From positions 102,596 to 166,595 of the forward strand of contig SDWI01000392.1 in assembly GCA_009193005.1 (NCBI GenBank): a stretch of DNA of 64,000 bases. The letters are read 5' to 3'. The notes beneath the pieces were generated by a model that worked only from the letters and a program-made list of their open reading frames with translations, was not told the DNA's origin and ran no database searches. Positions within the stretch are counted from its first letter, which is position 1; every line of letters starts with the position of its first letter. A program made the position numbers and the translations under genes. This document shows, one piece after another, positions 40,547 to 55,500 of this stretch. The stretch comes from Lamellibrachia luymesi (Eukaryota; Annelida; Polychaeta; Sabellida; Siboglinidae).

Positions 40547-43500
40547 GTATATATATATATATATACATATACATATACATATATGTATACAGTGCAACAT
40601 GGTTATAATGAACTACTTTGTGGGTAGCTAACGAGTTCATTATGAATTCGTTATATGCGTGTACCATTTACCCGTTAGGTGGCAGTGTTGTATGTGACAG
40701 TTTTTAAACTAAAGATATTTTGTTGTGTAACATTTATTTAGGTGACACATAAAACAGTTACAAATGTTACTATTAAGTGTAGTTATAGTTTAACATCGCA
40801 GCCCACCGTCTGTAAAAATGAAATATGACGTAAACACATGGCGAGCATACAGAATCACATATCCCAGTCGTCGTAACAAAGTCTGTATCGAAGAAGCTGC
40901 ATGAACAAAATGAAATCTGGCTTTGCTTATTGTAATCGATTCGATGATGAAATGAAAGCGATTCTGTAATCAGCTCACATACGCTAAGTACATTATATGT
41001 AGTTCACACTTCTACATGCACCAATGTTTATTTAAACATAGTTTAGTGGACAGGTAACAATCACCTTTGATGATTTCCATCATTGACCTAATTACTTTTC
41101 ACTGCCGCTCTGCGTGGCCACGGCACGGTTTCCAGGTCACGGGCGGGAAGTATTTGCCAATAACTGGGCGATTTTCAGTTTTTAAAAAATTTGTTATACG
41201 GCAAAAAATTTTCGGGAAAAGGTGTTAGTAATAACCATGGATTCGTTATACCCATGTTCATAATATGCATGAATGCTTATAATGGAAAAGATATGGAAAA
41301 AATCCTTACATAAGAAGTTGTTTCGTTATATCCATCAATTCGTTGTATCCGTGTTCGTTATAAGCATGTTGCATTGGATATGATTACCTGGTAGCGAATA
41401 TGCTGTGATGGACATATCTGTAGGATGGAGCACAGACTTCATATATCTCTCTTTTCTGGCGAAATGTAGGAAAGGGGAAAGAACAGTAGAACACCTTCGC
41501 TTCAAACACGTTCTAAAACAGGACCAGAAATCATTTAATATGCCACGTGAAACATGGACTGCTGCTGCCATGGACTGGCCGTGCTGGCGGGCTGTGCTCC
41601 ACACTGGCCATGCTGGTGGGCCATGCTGGTGGGCCGTGCTCCACACTGGCCATGCTGGCGGACCATGCTGGCAGGCCATGCTGGCGGGCCATGCTTCACA
41701 CTGGCCATGCTGGCAGACCGTGCTGGCGGGCCATGCTCCACACTGGCCATGCTGGCTAGCCATGCTCCACACTGGCCATGCTGGCGGGCCGTGCTCCACA
41801 CTGGCCGTGCTCCACACTGGCCGTGCTCCACACTGGCCATGCTGGCGGGCTGTGCTGGTGAGCCGTGCTCCATACTGGCTAATCTGGCTAGCCATGCTCC
41901 ACACTGGCCATGCTGGCGGGCCGTGCTCCATACTGGCCATGCTGGCTAGCCATGCTCCACACTGGCCATGCTGGCGGGCCATGCTCCACACTGGCCGTGC
42001 TCCACACTGGCCATGCTGGCGGGCTGTGCTCCACACTGGCCTTGCTGGCGGGCCGTGCTCCACACTGGCTGCGCTGGCGGGTCGTGCTCCACACTGGCCA
42101 TGACATTACACTGACAGACATATCACAAAAGCTATTCTATGGCGCCACGAACAAACACAGGTAGAAGACATTGTCTCTTGAGACAGCGATATGATGAGAA
42201 AGAGAAAATTAGAACATTTAGTGACAACGGGAAAAATTTAAGGAAAAGAAGATGAGTTGGTCAAGAATTAACAACCCTGATTGTCTAGCAACCTGGCTAT
42301 GAAAGCAGCCTGGCTAGGAAAGAGCACAAGTGAGCCAGGCTGTTTCATTGCTAGACCACAACAGAACTGTTTGAAGACACCTGTGATTGTGAAAAATGGA
42401 GCAACATGCACTGCACTGATGATGATGAGTAGAAAAACGTATCACTGACTGGCTTAATTAGTAGTATTTCCCTTGCAGATGTTCGACATCCGATTGTCGT
42501 ATTGCTGCATATGACTTGCTGCTAGAACTGGCTGATGACTGTCTGCCCAACCTTACTGCCATCTGCCGTGAGCTGATCAGTATGCACCACCAGGTCCACC
42601 CAGAGAGTGCCAAGCAGTGGGAGGTGAGTGGAACAGCCAGGGTGACGTTGAATAGGCAGTTGAATGAACAGCTACTGTCAAGTTGAATGGGTGAGTTTGG
42701 TGGGACAGTGTTTGCTGGTTGCACCCCTATGAGTGCAGGTATAGCCTAATACATTCTGTGTGTGATGATTGGTCCACTGCTATGGCTTCATTGATTGGTT
42801 GAGCTGTTTGGGAATTACGATATAAATGTTTTTGACATTTAACTTTAGAAATTAAATTAAATATCGATTGCATGGAAAACAATGGTTTAAGTACAACTGA
42901 ATAGATAATACCGGTTTGTTTCAAGTGTATTCGTAAATATAATGTACACAAAGTGAGTTGAATATGCATTAAAGAATCCTTTTGGCTTTTCAGGGCAGTA
43001 GTTGCTCCTGTCAAATAATAGTTAAAATGTGTCGTTGTGGGTGCTTTAGCTATAAAAGTGGCCCCACAAACTGGGGTGAGAACCAGCCAAGTAGGACAGC
43101 TAGATCAAAATAGAATGTGGCTAATGGAAAACCAGTAAGCTGTCATGGTCTCTCAGTAAACCTGTCATACAAAACCAGTAACCTGTCATGGTCTCTCAGT
43201 AAACCTGTCATACAAAACCAGTAACCTGTCATGGTCTCTCAGTAAACCTGTCATTATACAAATCCTCAGAAAGATGACTTCTCTGGTGACTGGAGAGGAC
43301 AGCATAAGAACATTAACGCCAGAGGTTCTTGAGAACTTTTTTATTGTTTTTTGATGATATATTCCTTGTTGGTTGTAAAGCAATACCTTACCCCACGTTT
43401 GTTCTTACAGCACATGCCTCCAGTAACAGGGCGATCAACAGCTGACTTCGTCGGCCTCAAGAATGGTGGTGCCACCTGCTACATGAACTCAGTACTACAG

Positions 43501-46500
43501 CAGCTGTATATGACACCAGGGGTGGTGGAGTCTGTGCTTGCAGTGAACGATGAACAAATAGAGGAAGACAGGTGAGTGTAAATGTTGAGGCCAGAGAGCA
43601 TTAAAAGGAAATAGCACCGGTTGTTGTTGCAGTGTCTTTAGCCAGGTGTGTTACACACTTACTGTGTGTTGTTAATGTGTGTTGGCCAGGTGTGTTATAC
43701 ACTTAGAGCATGTTGTTGCAGTGTGTGTTGGCCAGGTGTGTTACACACCTAGAGCATGTTGTTATAATGTATTTGGCCAGGTGTTACACACATAGAGTGT
43801 GTTGTTGCAGTGTGTTCTTCCAGGTGTGTTACACCCTTAAAGCGTGTTGTTGTTGTTGCAGTGTGTTCGGCCAGGTCCAGCAGGTATTTGGTCACCTGCT
43901 GGAGAGCCAGCTGCAGTTCTACGAGCCAGAGATCTTCTGGAAGGTGTTCCGCTTGTGGGGTCAGACGGTCAACATCCGCGACCAGCAGGATGCCCTCGAC
44001 TTCTATCAGGCCATCATTGACCAGATGGATGAACAGCTCAAGGTCAGTATGCACTGCTTCTGGCCACATGGATCGGGACACCAGGCTGTATTCGTTGCTC
44101 TCCCTTTTATCCCTGAAGTCCATCATGAGGCTGGCATCAATACTGGTCCTCGATTTTTTTTTCCATCTCCTTCCGTCACTGTTCCTATTTCACTGCCATC
44201 TCCACCACCCTTCTCCACTCTCGCCAAATCTCTTCCCACAGTCCTCCCATCTCAGTTGCGGTCTTCCTCCTCTCCTTCCATCCACTCCTGAGCGCATCCG
44301 CTCTCTTCGCTAACCATTCCCCTTCTATTTGTTCCACGTGTCCAGCTCGCCTTTAACCTTCACTAGCTTCCTCCTGATACTCTCTTGTGTCCGAAGGCTT
44401 TGATAAGGTCTTTAAAATGAGAATGAGAATTTTTCAAAAAAGGGATTAAATTTGATTTTACCACATTAGGCCTCTGTACTCAGCTATAATTCGACAAAGG
44501 TGGAATGGACTACTAGTGTTTGAAAGTCTTGAAAAGCCTTAAATTTAAATCTGATCACACACCCTGGGCATGTGGATGATTATTGGAATCTCAACTGAAG
44601 CTATCTGGGTTTAAATTCTCAGTGATTTTCTCAGTCTTTCTTCACTCAGCTATATAAATAAAAATGTGGAAGTAAAAAATGGAAATTCTATAACTGAAGT
44701 TGTATCATGCGTTGACTGTAGAATGTGTTGTGCACAAATACATTCACATATATGTGCTTTCAACAACTGGTAGACTGAAAATCGTTTGTATATTGCAGAA
44801 AATTGGGAAAGAGTTGATATTCAAGAAGAAGTTCCAAGGTGTCTTCTCAGACCAGAAGATATGTAAAGACTGTCTCCACAGGTTGGCTGAATAGACAAAG
44901 TCAATTTGTTGCTGCTTTCAAATAGATTATGCATGAAAACTTACTTGGATTTGGCAGATGTCTGCAGTATGATTCCTGAACCACTGTTATACAAGACAAA
45001 TAAAACATATTGCTTCCTTAGGAACATTGCCCAACGTATATGTCTATAGGGGGCTGGCATCAATCCATGTGTGTGATTCCATCCTCTCGGATAGACTAAA
45101 ATATTCAGCAAAATTCTGCAGCCAGACTTATTATAACCTTACAATTTCATGGTCAGTACAAAGGACACACGAGGCTCCTACTTATTCCATGATAAGGAAG
45201 AAAACACAAAGGTCATATCCGTAAACAGTTCTCAGATGAACATTTTGTTGATGTTTGTCTCATCCACATTTCAGTAGCATCAGTTGCTGAAACGTAACTT
45301 GTACTTGCATAATAAATTAAACATGGAATATGATGAGATGTTGCTGATGTCTGTCCTGTGTGCAGGTACGAGAGAGAGGAGATTTTCTTCGCATTGAACG
45401 TGACGGTGAAGAACGCGACGCTACAAGACTCGCTCGATCAGTTTGTGAAGGGTGAACTACTGGAGGGTGACAATGCATACTTCTGTGAGAAGTGTGGACA
45501 AAAGGTTTGTAGACAGAGCTGCTACAAAGACGAGATGTACAAATACAAGTAACTGGAAGAAATGTACTCAAGTAAAATTACTCTGAAGATTTGTTTCCAC
45601 AAATAATAACATTGTATCTTTGTGGCAACTGGCTGACATACAATAAATATTTTCACATGATCTCTGATTCCATTGGTACTGTGTGACATCTTTATGGTGA
45701 TGTTATTTGTCATGTTCTAAGTGTGTTACATGCTAAATGTACCAATGCTTTATGGGAAATAATGTACTCCTGCTGTGTGTCAAGTCACACCCTAATACCA
45801 TGTGACAGTTCACATTTTGGTTAAAGCACCCTCCTCAATTTGATTTTTTCAGTCTTCTCATTTCAGAAGCATTTCTTTAAAAATTTTACCTATCTAGTAT
45901 TGACTACAACTAGCTAATTTGTGTTTTTGTTTTGTTTTGGTGAAGTCATTGGACAGACTTTTAAATTATTTTCAACGGATCCTGTCAAAATTCAGTGAAA
46001 AATGTTGCACATCTTTTAGAAAATTGAGGTATTCAGGTGAGCAGTCACTGTTGTAACATCTGCTGTGACCTGTGTTGACCTTTTGTTGACCTGTGTTTGA
46101 CAGCGGAATGCAATCAAGCGGATGTGTATCAAGACGTTGCCTCCCCATCTATGCATCCAGCTCAAGAGATTCGACTATGACTGGGAGGCGAACAGAGCCC
46201 TCAAGTTCGACGACCACTTCAAGGTGACCTCTTACATTTTACTTTCACATTCACAAATACACAATTTCCTAGTTGGTAGTATTAAAGGAGTTTGTGAATC
46301 AAACTGGGATATATTGATTAGATTTCACGAGACTTTGATGCAGCTGAAAGCGCACAAGTAAATTATTCACTAGAGTCAATCTTTGGACATGTTTTCAACT
46401 GATGATCTGGTATATTCGTATGACGTTTGTCAAATGCGAATGGTATCACGTAATACAAAAAACATGTTTAAAATGCATACAACGATTCGGAATGTCTGCT

Positions 46501-49500
46501 GTGGCCATAAGGAGCTTTGTAAATATAAAAATTCAAATAATAAAACGGTAATATTGCCCCAGCCACCCATAACCAATCCATAAAAACAATTGGAGGCACT
46601 GTACCTGAATTGCCAGTGCAACTTGTATGGAACGCCAATAATTGCAAAATTTCAACTGCAGAAAATCAGAAGTGGACCCTTCACCCCCCCCACATTCAAT
46701 TATTTTTTTTATTAGTGGAATTTGTTAATATATACAAAGCCATTAAGAGTCAAATTGTGAAATTCTGTAATAGTTATGGGTAAAGTGCAAGAGTGTGGAT
46801 AACTGATGTGATGTCCAGTCAGTAACATTGATGTTTGCTGTGGTCAGTTCCCGTGGGTGCTGGACATGGAGCCGTACACGGCGGACGGCATGGCGAGGAG
46901 AGAGAACGAGAAAACGAATGCAGACAACACGGATTCAGTGGATAATGGACTGGTTATCAACACGTGCAGCACATCCAACCAGATCTACTATGAGCTGGCC
47001 GGAGTGGTCGTCCACAGCGGTCAAGCCAATGCCGGACACTACTACTCTTTCATCAAAGATCGCAGGTCGGCACATGGATGGTCACCATGTAGTGTCCAGT
47101 TAATATTGGTCGGTCTGAACAGTTTGGTTCTAATGATTATATTTTGATTCATGTATCCAACTTAACGTTGTGCGTTGAATTATCAAGCCGTCTCACACGC
47201 AAAATAATAATTTATACACTGTAAAGTTACAGACAAGCACTAGTTCCTCAACAAAATTGGTGATGCAACCAAATTTGTTTATCATTCATTTACAGAGCTG
47301 GCCTTTTTCTAAAGACAATTCTTGTTCAAATGTTATTATCCAAATTATATAAATCAAAATATGCCTCCATCATCCATGTATGTACCTCCTGCACATAGCA
47401 TTCATTATGCTATTGAGGGTAATGTATATAATTATTTTATCGCTGTCACCAGGGGGAGCTACATGAGCAACCCGAACAAGGGCAAGTGGTACAAGTTCAA
47501 CGATACTGCAGTTGAAAGTTTTGATATGACAGACGCGACGATTGAGGCTGAATGTTTTGGCGGGCGATACGAGGTCAAAGTGTACGACCAGAGTAAGTTA
47601 ACATTACTAAATATACTGCAACTTATCATTGTATTCTAACACCCCCAACCAAAATACTATTTCATTGTGTAACGATTACAAATTAATACGATTACAAATT
47701 AATTATAGAATTAAAAAAAATTTATTAGCAACACAATTTACAAATTATTTTCCCCAAAGAATTTATTGTTATTTGCAACAATCGGTTCTTATGGGGAACT
47801 AATTTGGATCAACATTTGATTTAAAACAGCCGTTGAGTTGACCTGCTGACCTGGGTGAACTCTGGCAGTGTGTAACAAATGACGTGTTTGCAGTGAGTTC
47901 GTTCCCAGAAGAACGACTGCGTTACTGGAACGCCTACCTGCTCTTCTATGAGAAAGTCGAGGAAGAACGGGGGCCGCTGTCTGCTAAGAAGTCCAAAGTC
48001 GTGATGTGGCGCAATCCCCATGAGAAATCCAGGTGAGAAATAGGAGTTTCCTGTACTGGGATGATCTGTGACCTGTCACTGTACTGGGATGATCTGTGAC
48101 CTGTCACTGTACTGGGATGATCAAATTTACTAGGTTATTAATGAATAAAAATTTATGAATAAATAACTAATATACAACTAGTAGACATTTAAAATAATAA
48201 ATAGTATGATAAAATATCAGTGTATTCTAACACCCCCCACCAAAAATATAATATATAAAAAATATAAAACCATGTATTAAATACAAGCTTAAAATTGTGA
48301 GTTTTTTATTCATAATTGCTTGTAAAGAATAAACATCTTTTAGGTGAATTAAGCTTGCATTACTTGACTAACACAGTGAAACCAGATAATAGTTATGTAT
48401 TATCCACTGCAGTCACGTTAGAAAATGAACTTAATACACAAATCACAAAGCTATTAAAATAAATAAATACAGATCAAAAATAATTCATCGTGAGGGAATC
48501 TTTATCATAAGTAAATGAATCTGGTACAGGTATGTAAATAAATGTATAATAAAATTATAATACTGTGTTTACAAATGCTGGATTCTAGTCACTGTCACAT
48601 TGGTGCAGTCCTGTATAAATATATAGTCCATTGTGCTGCATAAACTGGACCCAATACTCAGCATTGCTTCATTAATTCAAAACTGCTTTCAGTTGTTTGT
48701 GGCTCCATAAATCCATGTGATGCATGTTCCATGATTCTTGGGGTCCACGATGATGCGAGTGATTTCACCATATCTTTGAGACACCATATCTTTAAAACAA
48801 ACATGATGGTTACAAGAATTATAACAACTTAGTGTCCAAGTGAATGATAACAATAATTGTATTTATCATAACATAGGATATGTTTAAATGGATTTTTCAT
48901 TTATGGCTACAAACAAAAGAAGAAACGGAGACATCAGTACTTACACTTCTTTATTGTTACTAACATTAAAGCTTGTAAGTTCAAATTTTTATTTTTTTAT
49001 ATTGAAGTACTATATTGATGTCAATATTGAAGTGTAAATATGACATGAAAAACATTGAACTTCAAGGATAAGCTTAGTTACTCATGTTTGTATTCTTTCC
49101 AGCTTGTCAATGTTCTTATGATATGGCCTCTATGCTTGTGTGCTGCATTCTAATGAAACATTCAATTCAAAATGTGAGCAACTATGGCAGTATCTTGAGT
49201 AGTTAAGTTAAGCTAGTCAGCTCGCCTGGGGCTGTAGGCTTGTAATTTGAAACACTTTCAGAATAGTGTGATTTAAATGCTTAATAAAATATCAGTTGAT
49301 TATTTTAGTGGAATAGCATACATGTTTATGCTTTATGCAATATAGTAATGTAACACTGTGCTTTCTAAATACTCTAAATACTAAACAACATTATCCTCAT
49401 ATACACTGTGGCATAAGGATAAGATTATCAAAACATGCCGTTTTGTGAATATATATGTTGAACAGATTTGTGAGAAAACAAAACCGAAAAAAAATTCATT

Positions 49501-52500
49501 ACAGAACCATCAGCTTTATTAGTCAGCCAAGCAAGATCATGCTACGAGTCATCTTGAACAGACTCAAATGAAAAGCAGAAGAAATACTAGCTGAAGAACA
49601 GGCAGGATTTAGGGCTGGGATCTGCACCACTGAGCAGATCTTCAATGATAGATTGATCATAGAAAAACACGTGCTTCACCAAAAAGACCTGATCCACAAT
49701 TTCAAGAAGGCGTTTGACCATATCTGGTATGAATGCTTATGGCAAGTCATGAGAAACTACCAATTCGACGAAAATCCGATACAAGCACTATATGCCAACA
49801 TATTCCTTGAGAAAATCAGGAGACCCTCCAAGACTTCAACTCCACCATATCTATAGGTGGAAGGCCAATTTGTAATCTTTGTTTTGCGGACGATGTTGAC
49901 CTCATGGGAGGCAGCAAGAATGAACATCAAAACCTCAGTATCAGACTGGAAGAAAAGGCAAGAGCTTATGGGTTGGAAGTCAGCTCAGAGAAAAGCAAAG
50001 TACCTGTCAACAGAGCCAACCAGAACACACCCATTAACAGCATGATGAACAGGCAGAACCTTGAGGAAGTAGACGCTTTCAAATAACTTGAGTCCACCTT
50101 AAGCAAAGATGGCACCTCAACAAAGGAAATACAAGTAAGGATTGCAGTGGCCATGTCTGCTCTGTCATGACTTAATAACATCTGTAAGAGCAGAGACATC
50201 AGCTTCAAAACCAAGCTTAAACTCTACATAACACTTGCTGTATCCATCCTCCTCTACAGATGCGAGAGCTGGACACTGACAGCAGAGACAGAGAGACTCG
50301 TACAAACATTTGAAACAAAATGCTTCAGTCGACTCCTCCACATTTCGTACATTGAACACAAGACAAACGGATATGTGAGACAACAAGTGGACTCCCTTGA
50401 TGGATAGCATTAGCCCTTGTTGGGAACAATAAAACGATGCAAGCTATCCTGGTTTGGCCACATCAATTGTCACAACACCATTGCAAAAACCATCCTGCAA
50501 GGCACCCTGAAGGGCAAGAGATGACAGGGCTGCCAGGTAAAACAACTGTCTAGACAACATAAAGGAATGGACACATCAAGACCTACCGACCCTGCTACGC
50601 TACAGGCAACGATGATGACATTACGACTTTTTACTTATCAGAAAAACATATTTTTTAAAACAGTGCACCATTATGGGACATTTTAAAGTTTCCATTTGTT
50701 TTAGATACTGTTACATGTTAACAGTTTCATTGTGTTTAGCCTTTGTACATTTTATAATAATAGAAAATAAAATTATCTTTTGTCAAAGAATACTCATTCA
50801 TATATCATTGTCTATAATCAAGTACTCATCTATACAGCTGAGACAATGTGGCGTGAATAGTCATATTTTGGTAGTTTAATCGGAGTTTCATATTAAACGT
50901 TTTTATATTTACAAATTATATGTTTAAGCATTTTGCTATTTTTGTATTGACCTAGAATAGTAATCTATATTATAATTAATTAGATGAATTTTTGCAATCA
51001 TAATAATTATATGCCTACTGCATACATATCTAAGCATAGCCAAAGGTTAAAAACATGCAATGAATTCAATATATTACGAAAACATGGTTGAAAAAAAATT
51101 ACTCTTGCATGCGAATGCACTTAGTTAGCCACTTGTAATACTGTGACCTTGTGGCATCACCTATGACAAATGTTCTACGATATTAACAGTGAATAGGTTT
51201 CTACAAACACCAGATGACACTGACAGTGACAAGCAGTTTGTCGAAGGTTATTCAATAATTCATACGTGCTCAAGACTGTTATGAATAAAAATAATGCGAT
51301 CATTTTATAATGTTATTACGTTTTGTAAGACGTACACATTTCAGTGCCAGCCAGCCACATGAAAACAGGAATCATTACTTGCGAAAAAATCCAAAGATGT
51401 TTTTTATAGACGCACACAATAAAGCGCGTGGTCGATAATGAGGAATGGGCATGTATACAAAGAACAAATTAATACATCAATCATCCGGTTCTTTTTGGTT
51501 CTATTTAACCTTAAATACTACATTTCACAAAGAATATATTGGTGTTTCAATGTGGTTTATATCCCTAACGATTAAAGAGTATTTTGCAATTTGATTTTGC
51601 TTACGAAAACACGAGTTTGCCCACCTCCTCTGGGGATGACCTGTGACCTGTGTGTGTCTGTGTTGCTATTGCAGTATGAAGCGCAACTCAGACAGCCTGG
51701 TAGAACTAACTGAGCTGGTGCACAAGGGAGAGAAAAGGGGTTTATTCCCTGACCGAATGCCTGCCCACATCCAGCAGGTCGTGCGGGACAAGAACCTGCG
51801 TTTCATGAAGAACCGTGATGTCTACGACACCAACTACTTCACATTTGTGAGGAAGCTCGTCAGTAAGAACACGGTATGGTCTCGCTTTGTACTAGCTGTA
51901 GGTACACAGACATACTTTTACCATATTATAGTAATTTTTCCAAGTTTAAATAATATAACACAAATATAACGGTCAAGGAGACTCCCATTAAAGGTCCCTC
52001 CTCAATTTTTTTTTGGCTAGTCTCATTTCAAATTCATTTTGCAAAAAAATCAAACCTACCTAGTATCCACTGCAACATTGTAGCTCGTTTGTGCAGATTT
52101 TGTATGTAATTTTTTTGTGAAAGTCAAAGTGCTGCAAGTGTCCTTAGTGATGTGATTTATGCGCTGCAACTATTCTATGTAATTTGGTTAGTGTGCTGCA
52201 ATTGACTGATATATTGTGATGTACATGATGCAATTGACTGATATATTGTAATGTACATGATGCAATTGCCTATGTCCAGTGTGCATCTTCTTCCAAATAT
52301 TTTATATCACCCTGGTAAAAGATATTTCACACAGTATCTACACATTTCACACAGTAAGTGTCATGTGTAATGCTGTGTACTGGGAATGTGCCATGTGCTG
52401 TGGTGTGTGTTGTACGTGTACTGCGAGTGTGCCGTGTGGTGTATGCTGTATGTGTACTGTGAGTGTGCTACGTGTTGTGGTATGTGTACTGCAAATGTGC

Positions 52501-55500
52501 CATGTGCTGTGGTGTGTGCTGTATGTGTACTGCAAGTGTACCATGTGCTGTAGTGTGTGCTATATATGTACTGCAAGGGTGCCATGTGCTGTTGTATGTG
52601 CTGCAGACATGTGCCACAGAGCCCTCCTATGAGGCAATGTGTTGTGAATCGCTGCAACTCGCCATCAAGTTCTTGCTCAACACTTACTTCCACACGAGCT
52701 CCAGACTGCGGTGAGTTGACAGACAGCTCACTAGGATTCCTCAAGTTCACACTCCTTGTAGTAGTCATATAATAATAACATTTCTGTAGCACCTAAATCC
52801 TCAGGAACCCGAGCTAAGAAGTGCAACAAACTGGAATCATTAAGCATGTTATTATGAATAGGGATGCACAAAAGTCATCATCAGAGGGAAGGACCACCGA
52901 GGTAGAAGGTAGTACATCGCTCGAAGGTGGAAATGCAATTTTTTTAATATGTCTATAGTTTCAGATGATTTTAAAGTGATACAGAGAAAGCTTAGTTTTA
53001 GGAACAAAGCGTTAGCATGTGAGATCTGTGATCTGAGCAGTCTGGGGATGTTTCAAAGACTTAAGAAACTAACCAAATATCTCTCTTTTTCTCTCTAGTC
53101 ATTTGAATTTTATGTCCCTGCAACTCACATGTTTTGTGTGTGTTTTATATCCTTCACGCTCACAAACATTGTGTTCTCACAAATCAAATGAATCTCATGT
53201 CCCTCCAGGTCACTATTCTATGTGATCTAAAGCAGCCTTTGTGTTTGGTCAGTGCTATGACCCCAGACAGTAGTGGACAGCGGTCAGTGTGTGAATGACC
53301 ACTTTGGTTGCAGGGACGAGATGGAAGAGTGGCAGGTTGCCGTGGGTCAGCTGGTTGCCAAGTGCAAGGCAGCTTGCATGTGGCTGGTGGACTTCCTGAG
53401 CAGCGACGAGGGAGCTGCTAGCTTCAAGTGAGTTCTCTCGTCACCATACCATTCCTTCATGCCTGGTGCAATGCCTGGACGCATCAGACAGGCACCTCTT
53501 TATTAAAGGCCCTTCTTCAGCTTTTTTCGTTCGTCTCGTTTCAGGGTCATATCACAAAAAATCAAACCACAAAAAATCTCCGTGCTAGCTCGTTTGTGCA
53601 AATGTGTTATTTAGTTTTGATGAAATCATCGGAGAAACTAGTAAATTATTTTTTACTGGATCCAAGAAAACTTCTTCAAAAAAAGAACGAATGGTCGCAC
53701 ACTGTGACAAGTTATCTGATATAATGATCAAAGTAAATTCTTTCGATGATTTTAACAAAAGTAAGTACTCTTATTTAGCCATATTACTTAAACTAATTCC
53801 CGCACAGTGCTTGACAATGTATGTTGTGGTGACTGGGACTGCTGTCACATGCATTGTGTCTTTCAGACCCATGTTACTGGAGTGCCCCTCCAAGGACATC
53901 CGCACAGCCTTTGCCAACATCCTTGAGAAGACCATGTCTTGTTTCTTTGCCCACGGAGGCATTGCCGTGAGTACCTCCCAACATATGTGTCACTTGGGGA
54001 TGCTAAATTAAATTAAATAAATAAGTAAATAAAATAGGTAAGTTTGGGAGCCGTTTCCCAGATACAGGTGTAAAAGTAGGAAGATTCTTAGGAATGAGGT
54101 TCTTTTTAACAAGATTGCTATCCAAAGCTACATGTTCCAGGAGGCAAGTGGACAAGGAAGCCATTGACTTAACGAGAGTCAAACAATTTTATCATCTATA
54201 CAACTATTCTATGTAATTTTCTGCTCTGATCAGATATCTGTCAGTTTTATGTTAAATATATTCACACTACTAGCATTAACACAATCATTTGACAGTTTGT
54301 TTCCTTCAATTATCACCCTCCTTTAGAATGAGTACTTTCTCGTGTCCAACCTACACTGTTCCTTAGCTAATGCTGCTTTGTGTCCTCTGGTTCTACTGCC
54401 TTCTTTAACTTTGAAGAACATATTCCTATCAATTTCCTCATAGCCATTCACTATTTAAACACTTCTATTTGGTCTCCTCTTAGTCTCCTGGCCAAACCAC
54501 ATTCTAATAAGCGGCTCTCATAACTAAGGTCTCTCAATTCTGGAATCATTTTAGTTGCTCTTCGTTGTATTCTTTCTAGTTTATCTATGTCCTTTTACGA
54601 TGTAGCCTCCTCCTCTTCCACAGATCCACAGATTTCCACATTTCAGGTTATGATTATGTGGTCCCCAAGATTAATCAGAATTGTTGATATATAGAATTGA
54701 ACATAATGCTATGAGTTATACTCGAGATTAGAATATCTTAGAGGCGAAAGTTGCAATTTTTTCAATGGAAATCTTCTGGGAAGCTCAATATTTTTTCATG
54801 TGATCATTATTTTGTTAGAGTGAAAAGTGATTGGGCGAGCTAAGATTTTTGGGGAAAACTGTTTCATCGTATTGTTTGAGAAATTTCACTTATGTGTATG
54901 GATGTGTGCACTGGCCAAAGAGGTATGCCTGTTGTCTGTCAAACATAATTTTCCCGTGTAATTTTCACTTGATTTCATTTATAAGCATAATGCGATCTGA
55001 TAGCCAATTTGACAAGGGACAATTGTTCACACAGGAATTTTCCTCAGTTTTGATCAGATTCCACTCTCGTCTCTGGTGCGTGGCTCACTTAGTTGAATGA
55101 GTTGCATTTGGTTTTGTGTGCTGAACCGTGGTTCCTCATTGTTTCCACCCGATACAGACGTATAAGAACTTCAGTCAGCTGGTGGATAATCTGCTGTGCC
55201 TTCTGGCCAAAGACGTCTCCGACAACTACCACAACTGCTCGCAATACTTCCACGTTCTCAACTCCTATGTGCAGCTGGTGAGCAACACCCGGCATCCAGA
55301 TAACTCACTACTTGTTTATGTTGGTTCAACAGTCGTGCTGAACATGAATTATTCAATACTGGATTTAGTGTACAATTCTGGCTTTGTTGCATAAAAAAAT
55401 TGGTTCAATTTGATAACCTACCTAGTGTCAAGTATATGATGTATGTCATCTTCAAAGTTGTGTAATTTTTGGATGTTAAGTTAACATTTAGTGTGCCAGG

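Noticed and set aside
41335..42164. Long overlapping open frames on both strands
   Set aside because: All encoded residues come from the GC-rich minisatellite.
49490..50640. Active retrotransposon or viral polymerase
   Set aside because: Several stops, a deletion between RT boxes and no endonuclease; it is a dead non-LTR LINE fragment, not viral.
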